Assembly (NCBI RefSeq): GCF_009873495.1
Contig: NZ_CP046703.1
Coordinates: 4,072,501-4,136,500 of the forward strand
DNA length: 64,000 nucleotides
Direction of reading: 5' to 3'
DNA from: Nostoc sp. ATCC 53789
GTDB lineage: Bacteria > Cyanobacteriota > Cyanobacteriia > Cyanobacteriales > Nostocaceae
This document shows, in pieces, positions 55,233-64,000 of the stretch. The position numbers and the translations under genes are program-made. Each line of letters opens with the position of its first letter. Within the stretch, counting starts at the first letter, position 1. The notes under the pieces are model-generated. The model was not told the DNA's origin. It ran no database searches and was given only the letters and a program-made list of their open reading frames with translations.

Positions 55233-56321
55233 ATGACTTCTGATTCTGCAATTCCCAATCTAAAGTCAAATTCTGCACTTCCTAATGCAGAATTAAACTC
55301 TATCCTTTCGGAGGTAGAGGTAAATCCTACTGTTTCTGATGTAGAGTCAGATCCTATCCCCCCTGATGCGGAGTTAAGATCCGTCCTCCTTTATTTAAAA
55401 TCAAATACTATCCTTGGGGATCTAGAGTCTAATCCTGCTAACCCAGACTTAGAGTCTAATCCTGTTAACTCAGATTTAGAGCCAAATCCTGCTAACCCAG
55501 ATGTAGAGTCTAAGACTGATGTTGCATCAGATTTTATCTTGACTGATTCAAATCCCAATGAGTCAGCAATATCAGGGTATCGCGTAAATGATAATACTCA
55601 AGTCCAGTTAAGAAGTAAGGAGGGACGACTGTTATTAATTTTGCCCCCGGAATCTCAAGTATCTGCCTCAGAACTCAGCTGGTCTGATATTTGGCAACAA
55701 ATCAGGCAACGTTTGAATGCAGGCGATCGCTTCCGAATAGCAAATACACCTGTACATCTAATGGCACAAGACCGCTTAGTAGATGCCAGGCAACTCCAAG
55801 AACTCGCCGAGGCTTTAACTGAAGTCCAACTGCGGCTAATTTCTGTCTCAACGAGTCGCCGACAAACTGCGATCGCAGCCGTCACATCTGGGTATTCTGT
55901 AGAACAATTGCAGCCAGTAACTTCCCTGAATACAGGGTCAGAAGCTACAGCTACACCCCAGGCAGATGCCCTTTATTTAGAAACAACAGTCCGCTCTGGA
56001 GTAGAAATTCGTCATCCTGGTACAGTAATTATCTTGGGAGATGTAAACCCAGGTGGTATTGTAATTGCAGATGGAGATATTATCATCTGGGGTCGTCTAC
56101 GTGGAATTGCTCATGCTGGGGCCGGAGGCAATCGTGAGTGTCTGATAATGGCTTTGCAAATGGAACCTACCCAATTGCGGATCGCAGATGCTGTAGCTAG
56201 GGCACCAGAAAAATTACCGACGCAATTTTCTCCAGAAGTGGCACATATTATGCCCCAAGGGATTCGCATCGCTAGGGCTAGTGATTTTTCTAGAAACCAA
56301 TTTACTAAAAGCAATCAGTAG
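55233..56321 (+). CDS. minC: Septum site-determining protein MinC with a repetitive N-terminal extension
   Basis: 362 residues. The conserved part begins at ~115: an N-terminal domain (QVQLRSKEGRLLLILPP..., to ~205) and the C-terminal β-helix (HPGTVIILGDVNPGGIVIADGDIIIWGRLRG). MinC blocks FtsZ polymerisation away from midcell when bound to MinD. The first ~105 residues are an extension of acidic nonapeptide repeats (DLESNPANP, DLESNPVNS, DLEPNPANP are the clearest), encoded by a 27-bp repeat. First gene of minCDE, 285 bp before minD. Confidence 0.93.
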   Translation: MTSDSAIPNLKSNSALPNAELNSILSEVEVNPTVSDVESDPIPPDAELRSVLLYLKSNTILGDLESNPANPDLESNPVNSDLEPNPANPDVESKTDVASDFILTDSNPNESAISGYRVNDNTQVQLRSKEGRLLLILPPESQVSASELSWSDIWQQIRQRLNAGDRFRIANTPVHLMAQDRLVDARQLQELAEALTEVQLRLISVSTSRRQTAIAAVTSGYSVEQLQPVTSLNTGSEATATPQADALYLETTVRSGVEIRHPGTVIILGDVNPGGIVIADGDIIIWGRLRGIAHAGAGGNRECLIMALQMEPTQLRIADAVARAPEKLPTQFSPEVAHIMPQGIRIARASDFSRNQFTKSNQ

Positions 56322-56606
56322 CCCTGAATATTTACTGAAAAGATGAAGAATATGAAGGATGAAATATAGCGGTTTTCATGTAGATGGAATACACTACTCT
56401 AATGCCTTTCCCCTAGCAAAGTGTATTTAACACGACTGAGCAAAGACGCGGATCGGCTTGTCATAAGACATCGCAATAAAAAAATATTCATCCTCGCCCT
56501 AATCAGGGAGACCAGATATTTCTTCATACTTGATACGATACTTCATACTTTATACTGCAATTTACGGTTTTATATTTCCTGAACCCTCATTGACCGCATT
56601 TCTATC

Positions 56607-57413
56607 ATGACTCGCATTATAGTGATTACCTCCGGTAAAGGAGGAGTGGGTAAAACCACAGTTTCAGCAAATCTGGGCATGGCTTTAGCCAAAATGGGTC
56701 GTCAAGTTGCCTTGGTTGATGCGGATTTTGGTCTGAGAAATTTGGATTTGCTGCTAGGGCTGGAGAACCGCATCGTCTATACTGCGGTGGAAGTCTTGGC
56801 CAGAGAGTGTCGCTTAGAACAAGCCTTGGTGAAAGATAAACGCCAACCCAATCTTGTACTCCTACCGGCAGCCCAAAATCGCTCCAAAGATGCAGTCACA
56901 CCGGAACAGATGAAGTTACTGGTCAATGCCCTAGCGCAAAAGTATCAGTACGTGATCATTGATAGCCCCGCCGGCATCGAAAATGGGTTTAAAAATGCGA
57001 TCGGCCCGGCCAAAGAAGCGCTAGTTGTCAGCACGCCAGAAATTTCCTCAGTTCGTGATGCCGACCGGGTAGTGGGGTTACTTGAAGCACAAGGTATCAA
57101 GCGTGTTCATTTAATAATTAACCGCATCAGACCCGCAATGGTGCAGGCAAATGATATGATGTCAGTGCAAGATGTTCAGGAACTTCTCGCCATTCCCCTG
57201 ATCGGGGTAATCCCTGACGACGAGCGTGTTATTGTATCTACCAATCGCGGCGAACCCTTAGTGTTAGCGGAAAATCCTTCTTTAGCCGCCACAGCCTTTG
57301 AGAACATTGCTCGTAGATTAGAAGGAGAAAGTGTCGAATTTCTGGAGATCGACTCATCCCAAGACAGCATCTTCGCCCGTCTACGAAGGTTGTTGTGGAC
57401 AAAGATTGTTTAA
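56607..57413 (+). CDS. minD: Septum site-determining ATPase MinD
   Basis: 268 residues. Deviant Walker A GKGGVGKTT (10-18), switch region VDADFGLRNLDLLLG, and DSPAGIENGF. The C-terminal amphipathic helix (IFARLRRLLWTKIV) binds membrane. MinD-ATP dimers sit on the membrane, recruit MinC, and are released by MinE, which places the division site. minE follows 36 bp downstream. Confidence 0.97.
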   Translation: MTRIIVITSGKGGVGKTTVSANLGMALAKMGRQVALVDADFGLRNLDLLLGLENRIVYTAVEVLARECRLEQALVKDKRQPNLVLLPAAQNRSKDAVTPEQMKLLVNALAQKYQYVIIDSPAGIENGFKNAIGPAKEALVVSTPEISSVRDADRVVGLLEAQGIKRVHLIINRIRPAMVQANDMMSVQDVQELLAIPLIGVIPDDERVIVSTNRGEPLVLAENPSLAATAFENIARRLEGESVEFLEIDSSQDSIFARLRRLLWTKIV

Positions 57414-57449
57414 CTTACTTTTCTAGTCTCCGCGCCAGACCTATTCGTA

Positions 57450-57740
57450 ATGATTGAACTTCTAGAAAAACTTTTTTCTCGCGGCCCTGATAGCAGTCGA
57501 ACTCAAGTTAAACGTCGGCTGCAATTGGTGATTGCTCACGATCGCGCTGATTTAGATCCTCAAACGTTGGAAAAAATGCGGAAAGAAATCCTAGATGTAG
57601 TCTGTCGCTATGTCGAAATTGAGACAGAGGGCTTGGAATTCTCCTTAGAAAGCAACCAACGAACAACAGCTTTAATTGCTAATTTGCCCATCCGCCGGGT
57701 GAAAGGAGCCATACCTGAATGGGAAAGGGGTGATAAATAA
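57450..57740 (+). CDS. minE: Cell division topological specificity factor MinE
   Basis: 96 residues. The N-terminal helix ([15 protein letters not shown]) contains the membrane- and MinD-binding part; the anti-MinCD region reads [13 protein letters not shown] ([16 protein letters not shown]), followed by the dimerisation domain ([17 protein letters not shown]). It stimulates MinD ATPase and so restricts MinCD to the poles. Last gene of the operon, closed by a strong inverted repeat. Confidence 0.95.
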   Translation: MIELLEKLFSRGPDSSRTQVKRRLQLVIAHDRADLDPQTLEKMRKEILDVVCRYVEIETEGLEFSLESNQRTTALIANLPIRRVKGAIPEWERGDK

Positions 57741-57811
57741 GTTTTAATAGTTTTAAGTCTTAAATATTTTTATTGCAATTGTAACGAGTTGTCCCAAGCT
57801 TTAGATTAAAT

Positions 57812-57857
57812 AAACTCCTATATTGACATATTTGGGTGGGTGTCAATATAGGAGTTT
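57812..57857 (+). terminator. Terminator-like inverted repeat after minE
   Basis: A perfect 17-bp stem (57812-57828 with 57841-57857) and a 12-base loop lie 71 bp past the minE stop, with a short run of T after the right arm. The stem is A/T-rich in part. Confidence 0.7.
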
Positions 57858-57885
57858 TGAGTATAGAAAGTACCCAATAAAAAAT

Positions 57886-57917
57886 CTCCCGTTGTCCATC
57901 GGTGACGATAACGGGAG
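57886..57917 (-). terminator. Rho-independent terminator of the 57938-59260 gene
   Basis: On the minus strand CTCCCGTT pairs with AACGGGAG around a 16-base loop, followed by UUUUUUAUU. It begins 20 bp past that gene's stop codon. Confidence 0.85.
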
Positions 57918-57937
57918 TAGATAAATTATTTTATAAA

Positions 57938-59260
57938 CTATCGGTAAGCCACTTGTGGCCCTGCCCAAATCTCTGTAACCTTTTTACCAAAAGTAATCGG
58001 CTGATCTTCGTCTGTTGTGGGTACAGTCTTGCCATCATTAGCAACTTGCATTAGTGGCCAGTTTTCATCACCCAATTCACCTGCACGGAATAGTACATGA
58101 TCTGGTTGCTTTTTACTCCAACCTAACAAGACGGCGATTTTCTCATGCTCATCTTGCTCATTAGCAGGAGCAACTATATTAGCGTGATTTTTTTGCCGAT
58201 CCCAAATCACTGCACTATCAGTAGAATCGCCTGTGTTAAATATCCCTTCAAACTTGCGTGCTAAAAAGCGATCGCCTTTTTCCGACCAGCTAACCGGAAC
58301 TAATACCCCAATTTGACCGTTTGGATTAGCCTCTTCTGCCGAAGAACCCTTTAGAGCTTTTACTTTTAATAAAGGATCGCTAACAGGAGTAGTTGAAGCC
58401 ATTACCCACAACTTCTTCGTGTGCATATCTTGGACAAACAGAACGCTAGTAACACGGCTGTTGTACATTTCGGGTTTTACTTCTAGTTGCACGCGACTAT
58501 AAACAGCATATTTACCATCTGGAGAAACGACGGGTACGCTACGGTAGTGACGAACTCCAGAACCACCGTTAGAACCAATTGCTTCTTGAGTCGCTGTAAT
58601 CCATTTCCAAGGAATAGGATGAGGACTACCTATGGGATCTATTTGTTCTGCTTGGGACTCATCACGTGGTTCAGAAACGGGTATTTCTGTTGTTGTGGTT
58701 GGTTGTGACTCTCTAAGAATTGGCGCTACTTGAGTTGCTGTCAATGATTTAGTAAAAGACTTTTCTCTAGAGAGAGATTTTTCTTGTCCTTTCAAAGACT
58801 TGATATTAGCAGCTTTGAGTTTTTGTACTAGATTAAGCTGACTAACAGGAACATCTGTTAATGGTGCAAGTTCAACTGCTGCCAAAGTATCAGGAACAGT
58901 TAAATCGTTGTTTAACCCATAACTATCTACTTGAGCAAAAAACTCAATTTTATCTGATGGTAATACTTGCGGTTCCTGGACAGCAGGACTTTGTGTGGGT
59001 ACAGAGTCAAATTTTTCTGTTAAAGAATAGATTTGATCTGTTTTCGATATTTCAGCTATCTCAGGTTCCCCAACTACAGCTATTTCCTTTGATACAGAGT
59101 CAGAATCTCCAGCCTTCGAAGTTAGTTTAGCTACTTCGGATTTTGCAGGGAACGAGTGAGCCGATGCCCCTAGCAAGGGTGCGATCAGTATCACAACGAC
59201 AACGTAATTGAGAAATGGTTGCGCGCGGAACCATCCTGACAGCAAAAGGGGTTTAAGCAT
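57938..59260 (-). CDS. Conserved hypothetical protein with N-terminal membrane anchor
   Basis: 440 residues. A hydrophobic segment at about 18-35 (NYVVVVILIAPLLGASAH) is a signal peptide or anchor. The next ~165 residues are low-complexity, Ser/Val/Thr/Glu-rich and likely disordered. From ~210 the protein is a β-rich domain (KWITATQEAIGSNGGSGVRHY, VSPDGKYAVYSRVQLEV, LFVQDMHTKKLWVM) with β-propeller-like strands. I recognise it only as a cyanobacterial protein of unknown function, presumably exported. It has its own terminator. Confidence 0.75.
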   Translation of the reverse strand: MLKPLLLSGWFRAQPFLNYVVVVILIAPLLGASAHSFPAKSEVAKLTSKAGDSDSVSKEIAVVGEPEIAEISKTDQIYSLTEKFDSVPTQSPAVQEPQVLPSDKIEFFAQVDSYGLNNDLTVPDTLAAVELAPLTDVPVSQLNLVQKLKAANIKSLKGQEKSLSREKSFTKSLTATQVAPILRESQPTTTTEIPVSEPRDESQAEQIDPIGSPHPIPWKWITATQEAIGSNGGSGVRHYRSVPVVSPDGKYAVYSRVQLEVKPEMYNSRVTSVLFVQDMHTKKLWVMASTTPVSDPLLKVKALKGSSAEEANPNGQIGVLVPVSWSEKGDRFLARKFEGIFNTGDSTDSAVIWDRQKNHANIVAPANEQDEHEKIAVLLGWSKKQPDHVLFRAGELGDENWPLMQVANDGKTVPTTDEDQPITFGKKVTEIWAGPQVAYR

Positions 59261-60121
59261 TTGTAGACTCTCTAGAGGGGCGGTTGCTATGTGAGAAGCA
59301 ATACCTATGCAGCAATGGGGCAGGCAGTAATTATATGTATAACAAGAAACTAAAAACTTTGACGAGATATTTCCTTCAAAGTTTGCTGAGTTTTACAAAA
59401 ATTAAGTATCATTGTCTACACCTTTTCTTACTCAGGTACTGAATGTTTTTTTGCAAAAGTATGCAAGTATAGTAAATATGCTGAGAACTCAGTAATTACT
59501 ACACGATCTATAGTCCTGCTGTTGATATACTTGACAATACCAAAAGAGATATTAGTCAAGGCGTATTCAAGTTATAGTTGAGACGATAACGCTGGCAACA
59601 AAAAATGATATAACTTAAGCTATTGGGGATCGTACTAGTTGTAGCTAGTACACAATCAACAAGTCAGGTTACACACTAAATATAACAGCGCAACCCCTCA
59701 TAATGGTAAAGTTGAGGTGTTATGTGAAAAGCTGGGAAAGCAGACGCATAATAAATCATACTCAGAAAATACTGCTGTCAGCAACCCAAATTTATAAATT
59801 GCAATCTCAACTACAAAATAGCTAGAAGAAGCAATAGTTTTTTACAAACCCAACTGCCTTTAATGCCAATTCGGGGTAAACGTTCGGGAACACAACAAAA
59901 CTAACTTGGTAGATGCTCTAGCGGCTCGTGACGAGACACCACTAAACGATGAGGGTTTCCTAAAGGCAATGCAGCTTATACTAGCTGTTACACTTGTCAA
60001 GTTAACTATGTAAGTTAATCAAACAGCCTTTTGGTTTCACTCGATACGAAAATATTGTACCACCAAACAGCCGATATTATTTACCATTAACTAATGACTT
60101 ACGATTAACAAATAATTATTA
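59261..60121. other. 861-bp gap between divergent genes; no gene recognised
   Basis: This long spacer holds no open frame that I can support and no tRNA. The left end should carry the promoter of the leftward hypothetical gene, the right end that of fmt. Between about 59640 and 60000 the sequence is less A/T-rich and has hairpin potential (AACCCCTCA...TGAGGTGTT near 59690-59721; a G/C-rich patch near 59910-59940), so an unannotated RNA is possible, but I do not recognise a family. Confidence 0.5.
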
Positions 60122-61123
60122 ATGAAAATTGTATTTTTTGGTACACCACAGTTTGCTGTACCCACGTTGGAAAAGTTATTGAATCATTCAAAATTTGACG
60201 TGTTGGCAGTTGTCACTCAACCAGATAAACGCCGGGAACGGGGAAATAAACTTACTCCTTCACCTGTCAAGGCGATCGCCACTGCCCACAATTTACCAGT
60301 ATGGCAACCAGAAAAAGTAAAAAAAGATACTGAAACTTTAACCAAGCTCAAAGAATTAGACGCAGATGTGTTTGTTGTTGTCGCTTATGGGCAGATTTTA
60401 TCGTCAAAAATCTTAAAGATGCCAAAGTTAGGCTGCATTAATGTGCATGGCTCGATTTTACCTAAATATCGGGGTGCAGCGCCGATTCAATGGTGTTTGT
60501 ATAATGGTGAGAAGGAAACGGGGATCACAACCATGTTAATGGATGTGGGGATGGATACCGGGCCAATGCTAGAAATAGCCACTACACTCATTGGATTACT
60601 GGATAATACTCAAGATTTAGCCGAAAGACTAGCTGCGATCGGTGGGGATTTGTTAGTGGAAACTCTGTTGAAGTTGGAACGCCAGGAAATTCAACCAATA
60701 CCCCAAGATAATTTGTCAGCTACTTATGCACCTCTGATTCAAAAAGAAGATTATGGTTTGGATTGGTCAAAAAGCGCGATCCAATTACACAATCAAATTA
60801 GAGGCTTTTACCCCAACTGCACGGCTACCTTTCGTAATAACTTGTTGAAAATTACCGCTTCGGCTCCCCTTGGTTTTGTAGGCGATCGCATCCCACCAGA
60901 ACTACAAGAATTAATTTCTAAATTGCCTGATTTGTCAAATGTATCAGACAAACCGGGAGTTGTAGTGAACATTACCAAAGGCATTGGAGCGATCGTCCAA
61001 ACTGGGGAAGGTTTGTTGCTGTTGCGAGAGGTTCAGCTAGCTGGGAAACGTCCCCAGTCAGGATGGGATTTTGTTAATGGTACCCGCTTAACTGTGGGAG
61101 AAGTTTTTGGTGCGGGTAGTTGA
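60122..61123 (+). CDS. fmt: Methionyl-tRNA formyltransferase
   Basis: 333 residues. The formyl-binding domain has the catalytic Asn-His region [18 protein letters not shown] and MDVGMDTGP; the C-terminal tRNA-binding domain ends [20 protein letters not shown]. It formylates initiator Met-tRNA with 10-formyl-tetrahydrofolate. The common neighbour def is not adjacent. ATG start with no clear Shine-Dalgarno sequence. Confidence 0.97.
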   Translation: MKIVFFGTPQFAVPTLEKLLNHSKFDVLAVVTQPDKRRERGNKLTPSPVKAIATAHNLPVWQPEKVKKDTETLTKLKELDADVFVVVAYGQILSSKILKMPKLGCINVHGSILPKYRGAAPIQWCLYNGEKETGITTMLMDVGMDTGPMLEIATTLIGLLDNTQDLAERLAAIGGDLLVETLLKLERQEIQPIPQDNLSATYAPLIQKEDYGLDWSKSAIQLHNQIRGFYPNCTATFRNNLLKITASAPLGFVGDRIPPELQELISKLPDLSNVSDKPGVVVNITKGIGAIVQTGEGLLLLREVQLAGKRPQSGWDFVNGTRLTVGEVFGAGS

Positions 61124-61150
61124 GGGAAAATAACTCCTAACTCCTTATAC

Positions 61151-61170
61151 AGACGCGATTAATCGCGTCT
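61151..61170. terminator. Perfect 20-bp palindrome between convergent genes
   Basis: AGACGCGATTAATCGCGTCT is its own complement and lies between fmt (+) and the DUF6464 gene (-), leaving only 3 bp to the latter's stop. It is a common Nostoc repeat and may serve as a bidirectional terminator, although a loop-less stem is not ideal. Confidence 0.55.
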
Positions 61171-61173
61171 CTC

Positions 61174-61539
61174 TTAGCTCTTAACTTCTAACTTTTCATA
61201 AAAGCGGCAAGATTCGCAAGGGCCATCTGGGTTGACTGCACAGCGAATGAGTTCTGAATGAGCATTGTAAGAGCAGGTAGCATCGCCAACTACCCAGCGT
61301 CCACCTACCAAACTTTTTTCAGATGGTCGTTTAGCCGACTGCACGTAAATAGCAATATTATGTAAGCGGTAGCGTCCAGCTTTGAGTTGGTATTTATGGC
61401 GGCGTTCTAAAACCGCATAAGTTTTACCTTCAAAATCGAGATAATTTCCGGGTTGGGGTGTCCAATCAAGTTGCACTTTACCGAGTGACTCACGCGGGTG
61501 CGTCAGAATCACCTCGGTTTGTAAAGAGTCTGGCTCCAT
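61174..61539 (-). CDS. DUF6464 family protein
   Basis: 121 residues. The N-terminal half is β-rich (QPGNYLDFEGKTYAVLERRHKY), and the C-terminal half has a cysteine cluster, with Cys in ATCSYNAHSELIRCAVN and GPCESCRFYE, which may bind a metal. The family is restricted mainly to cyanobacteria and its function is unknown. No signal or membrane segment. It lies ~106 bp downstream of the flavoprotein gene on the same strand. Confidence 0.85.
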   Translation of the reverse strand: MEPDSLQTEVILTHPRESLGKVQLDWTPQPGNYLDFEGKTYAVLERRHKYQLKAGRYRLHNIAIYVQSAKRPSEKSLVGGRWVVGDATCSYNAHSELIRCAVNPDGPCESCRFYEKLEVKS

Positions 61540-61645
61540 AAGCTTATGTGATTTGATTTACATTAAAAGAATGGTATGGCATAGCTTTCTTTAGCTTACC
61601 GAATTTAGATTACGATTAATGATTAACTCTTCGCGTACCTACGGA

Positions 61646-63157
61646 TTAAGGCAACCAAAAGTCAGGTAGGATAGATTTGCCCAAGTCACGTAGAGTTTGG
61701 TTGAGCGATCGCGCCACTTGGATATGTGCTTCATCCTCTTCTACAGCTAAAATCTCGGCTGGCTGACCTTCTCCCAAATAAGACACCACCAAATTCGCCG
61801 CCTCCAAACCAGTAACATAAGCCTTTTCTTGTGACCAGGAACCATGACGGTTCACAATCCAATCCCCACTCATAAACACATTCTCAAAACTTGTCTTCGC
61901 AGGCAACATATAACGATAGCTACCAGGTGCAAAGTGAGTCACCGCCTGAGATAGGCGAATTACACTGCTATCAACGATCTTTGCCTCCCGAAAGGCAGGT
62001 ACACAAGTTGCTAAATAACCCTGAACTATTGCTAAAATCTCCTCATCACTCAAACTGAGGAACTGATTCGCATGATAAAAATCAGCTTCAATCACTGTTC
62101 CTGGCTCATCTCGATATTCATCATGTAAGGCATTCAAATCAAAAAACGTCCAACCTGTACTTGCGTCGAATCCGAAACAAGCATTAGAAGGACGGGGAAT
62201 ATCAATTTTGCGGTCAAACCATAGCCGCGTTGCTAAAACATCAATCCCTCCTAAATTGCTCAAATTACGGAATTCTTTATGACTTTGTAAACTAGGGCTA
62301 GTTGAGACAATTTTCTTCATCCCCGCGATCCCAACTGCAAAAATCACGGCATCTGCTTCAATTACTTCATCACCGCAAACCACACCTTTCGCCCGATGAT
62401 TACTATCAACAATTAAGTCTGTAACTCGTCGCTTGGGTAGCACTCGCGCCCCAGCTTTTTCAATCTGTTCCACCCAAGGACGAAATATCTTTTCTCCAAC
62501 AGTTCCCCGACACCAAACTACATCAAAATCAGGTTGATGAGCCAGAATAAAAAAGTAAAGCATCCCTAAAGTTGCTGCGGCCGAGCATTGTTCACCAGGG
62601 GCAAACAAGCCCACTAATAACATTGGTTCAAAAGCCTCGCGGTAAAGCCGTGCAGAAACATTAAAGTTTTTGAACAATTCACGAGCAGTTACAAAGTCAT
62701 AGCGCCGCCAAGCATCATCAGAATTGTCAAAATCAACAACAGCATACAGTAAAGGCAGGGCGCTCAGACGGTCAATTAGTGGCAATCGTTTAAACTGAGT
62801 ATATAGAAAAGTTCCTAGTGGGGATGGGAGTCGGGGTAAGTCCTGAAAAATCGGTGATTCAACTTCCAAGCCTGCTGGTGAATATTGTGAAGAACGAGTC
62901 CAAGTAGTAAAAGGATTAATTTCTAATTGATTAATTAAGGAAAAAATATTTTTGTAAGGATACCAAAAGCCATGAATGCCAGCTTCAACAGATTTTCCTG
63001 CGGCTGTTTGCCAACCTGCCACCAATCCACCTAGATAGGGGCCTGCTTCTAGAAGGGTCACATCATAGCCTTGTTTTGCCAAATGGTAGGTTGCTCCTAA
63101 ACCAGCCCAACCAGCACCTACAACTACCACCCGTTTTTGTTGTGATCCTTCTACCAT
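61646..63157 (-). CDS. FAD-dependent oxidoreductase of the carotenoid desaturase/amine oxidase type
   Basis: 503 residues. The N-terminal dinucleotide motif is VVVVGAGWAGLGATYHLAKQGYDVTLLEA, followed by the FAD-contact segment GIHGFWYPYKNI. The C-terminal FAD motif is FMSGDWIVNRHGSWSQEKAYVTG. This is the layout of phytoene/zeta-carotene desaturase-like enzymes, but the sequence does not start or end like the canonical CrtP or CrtQ, so I do not assign a substrate. The last ~45 residues are an extra tail. It probably acts at the membrane on a hydrophobic substrate. Confidence 0.8.
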   Translation of the reverse strand: MVEGSQQKRVVVVGAGWAGLGATYHLAKQGYDVTLLEAGPYLGGLVAGWQTAAGKSVEAGIHGFWYPYKNIFSLINQLEINPFTTWTRSSQYSPAGLEVESPIFQDLPRLPSPLGTFLYTQFKRLPLIDRLSALPLLYAVVDFDNSDDAWRRYDFVTARELFKNFNVSARLYREAFEPMLLVGLFAPGEQCSAAATLGMLYFFILAHQPDFDVVWCRGTVGEKIFRPWVEQIEKAGARVLPKRRVTDLIVDSNHRAKGVVCGDEVIEADAVIFAVGIAGMKKIVSTSPSLQSHKEFRNLSNLGGIDVLATRLWFDRKIDIPRPSNACFGFDASTGWTFFDLNALHDEYRDEPGTVIEADFYHANQFLSLSDEEILAIVQGYLATCVPAFREAKIVDSSVIRLSQAVTHFAPGSYRYMLPAKTSFENVFMSGDWIVNRHGSWSQEKAYVTGLEAANLVVSYLGEGQPAEILAVEEDEAHIQVARSLNQTLRDLGKSILPDFWLP

Positions 63158-63338
63158 CCCAGCCTCCGATTGTTGCTGTCCATCAACTAATGTATACGAA
63201 CTTGTGTTCTGATCGGATGACAGGTTGTTACTATAGCGGTTTTCTTTGGGATGCAGTTCAGTAAAAACGCCTTGCGGTTAATGCTGAGTTAAGAGTATAA
63301 CAGAAAACAGACTTGACTATTCATGAGGAATAATCCTA

Positions 63339-64000
63339 ATGACTCAATTAGCAAATGCAAAATTCAGTTTAGATGATTTTGAATTACGAGATGGTATTTA
63401 TTTTCCTAGTGACTATGAACAATTGAATAATACTCAACATAAAAAAACATGGGACGCAATTGGTAAAACATATTATGGTTCCCAAAAAATTGAAAAACTT
63501 GCAGATACGTCTCCCATCAAACAAGATTACACTTTACTAACTGGTACACCTGGAGGTACTTGGAACAAATTTCCATTGAATAAAACTGTTGGCTCTATTC
63601 TAGAGATTGGCTCTGGTTATGGCCGCGCACCTTTACATCTCTCAAAAGCGAAAAATCTAAGATGTGAAAAATATTATGGTATTGATATTTCTGAACCTTT
63701 ATTGCGGCGGTTAATCAAGGTTAAACAAGAATATAATTTTTTCCCAGAAGCTGAATTTAACTTGATTTGTACTTCTGCTGAAATATTGCCTTTAGAAGAT
63801 AATTCTATAGATTTGGTAATTTCTAACTGCGTCTTTATGCACATACCAGATGCACAACTAAGAAGCTTATTAGCTGATATATCTCGTGTGCTAAAACCTG
63901 GGGGAATTTTTGTTTTTAATCATTCCTTTCACAATAAGTCTTGCCCTTCTCATATTATCCATAATTTTATCAGAAGGCTGAATCCATTTGTGAGAAATCC
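63339..64000 (+). CDS. Class I SAM-dependent methyltransferase, 5' part (runs off the window)
   Basis: The frame starts at the ATG at 63339 (MTQLANAKFSL), preceded by GAGGA about 10 bases upstream, and stays open to the end of the window (220 codons). Motif I is ILEIGSGYGRAPLHL, followed by YYGIDISEPLL, a post-I-type EILPLEDNSIDLVISN and LADISRVLKPGGIFVFNHS. It would methylate a small molecule or macromolecule; the substrate is unknown and the C-terminus is missing. Confidence 0.85.
   Translation, partial: MTQLANAKFSLDDFELRDGIYFPSDYEQLNNTQHKKTWDAIGKTYYGSQKIEKLADTSPIKQDYTLLTGTPGGTWNKFPLNKTVGSILEIGSGYGRAPLHLSKAKNLRCEKYYGIDISEPLLRRLIKVKQEYNFFPEAEFNLICTSAEILPLEDNSIDLVISNCVFMHIPDAQLRSLLADISRVLKPGGIFVFNHSFHNKSCPSHIIHNFIRRLNPFVRN

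Overview
The window is chromosomal DNA of a filamentous, probably heterocyst-forming cyanobacterium of the Nostoc/Anabaena group. The reasons are photosystem II genes psbD-psbC, ycf4, a minCDE operon, LL-diaminopimelate aminotransferase, very frequent GCGATCGC (HIP1) octamers, heptameric short tandem repeats, and dense small palindromic or MITE-like repeats between genes. No rRNA, tRNA, CRISPR array or prophage was recognised.

Layout. 0-4 kb: the tail of a hybrid histidine kinase, a response-regulator/kinase fusion and a membrane-anchored Ser/Thr kinase. 4-9 kb: a MITE beside a gene remnant, a DUF2791-type ATPase paired with a coiled-coil membrane protein whose tail looks like TerB-C, and a DUF815 AAA ATPase. 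9-22 kb: mostly housekeeping genes (TMEM14-like, fructosamine kinase, M16 and HtpX proteases, dapL, NDH-2, ilvC, a SET-domain protein, an EamA transporter). 22-27 kb: a fatty-acid-hydroxylase-like protein, DUF427, and an OvoA-type sulfoxide synthase next to EgtD (thiol-histidine biosynthesis), with two small transposon-like elements. 28-31 kb: pnp and a GNAT acetyltransferase. 31-42 kb: the accessory hot spot. It holds a SNF2 helicase interrupted by a 467-residue intein, a caspase-like protease, a 21-bp minisatellite, an NB-ARC/TPR STAND NTPase, a frameshifting DDE insertion sequence and a SWIM zinc-finger protein. 42-50 kb: a PCP-reductase-domain peptide, psbC/psbD, ycf4, a cyclophilin lipoprotein, a ketoacyl synthase and glutamate dehydrogenase. 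50-64 kb: an oxidoreductase, a hemerythrin protein, DUF29, a DUF1537 kinase, minCDE, fmt, DUF6464, a carotenoid-desaturase-like flavoprotein and a truncated methyltransferase.

The most interesting system is at 35.7-39.4 kb. The caspase-like protease ends with, and the STAND NTPase starts with, the same ~42-residue module (28 of 42 positions identical by eye). This suggests a homotypic adaptor joining a suicide-protease effector to an NTP-dependent, TPR-bearing sensor, that is, a candidate abortive-infection or programmed-death system. The pair plus an insertion sequence lies between a SNF2 helicase and a SWIM protein, which are usually direct neighbours, so it looks like a cargo insertion into a conserved operon. 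Starts were moved inward from the longest open frame where an ATG or ribosome-binding site and family length supported it. Functional calls come from reading motifs by eye; no database search was run.
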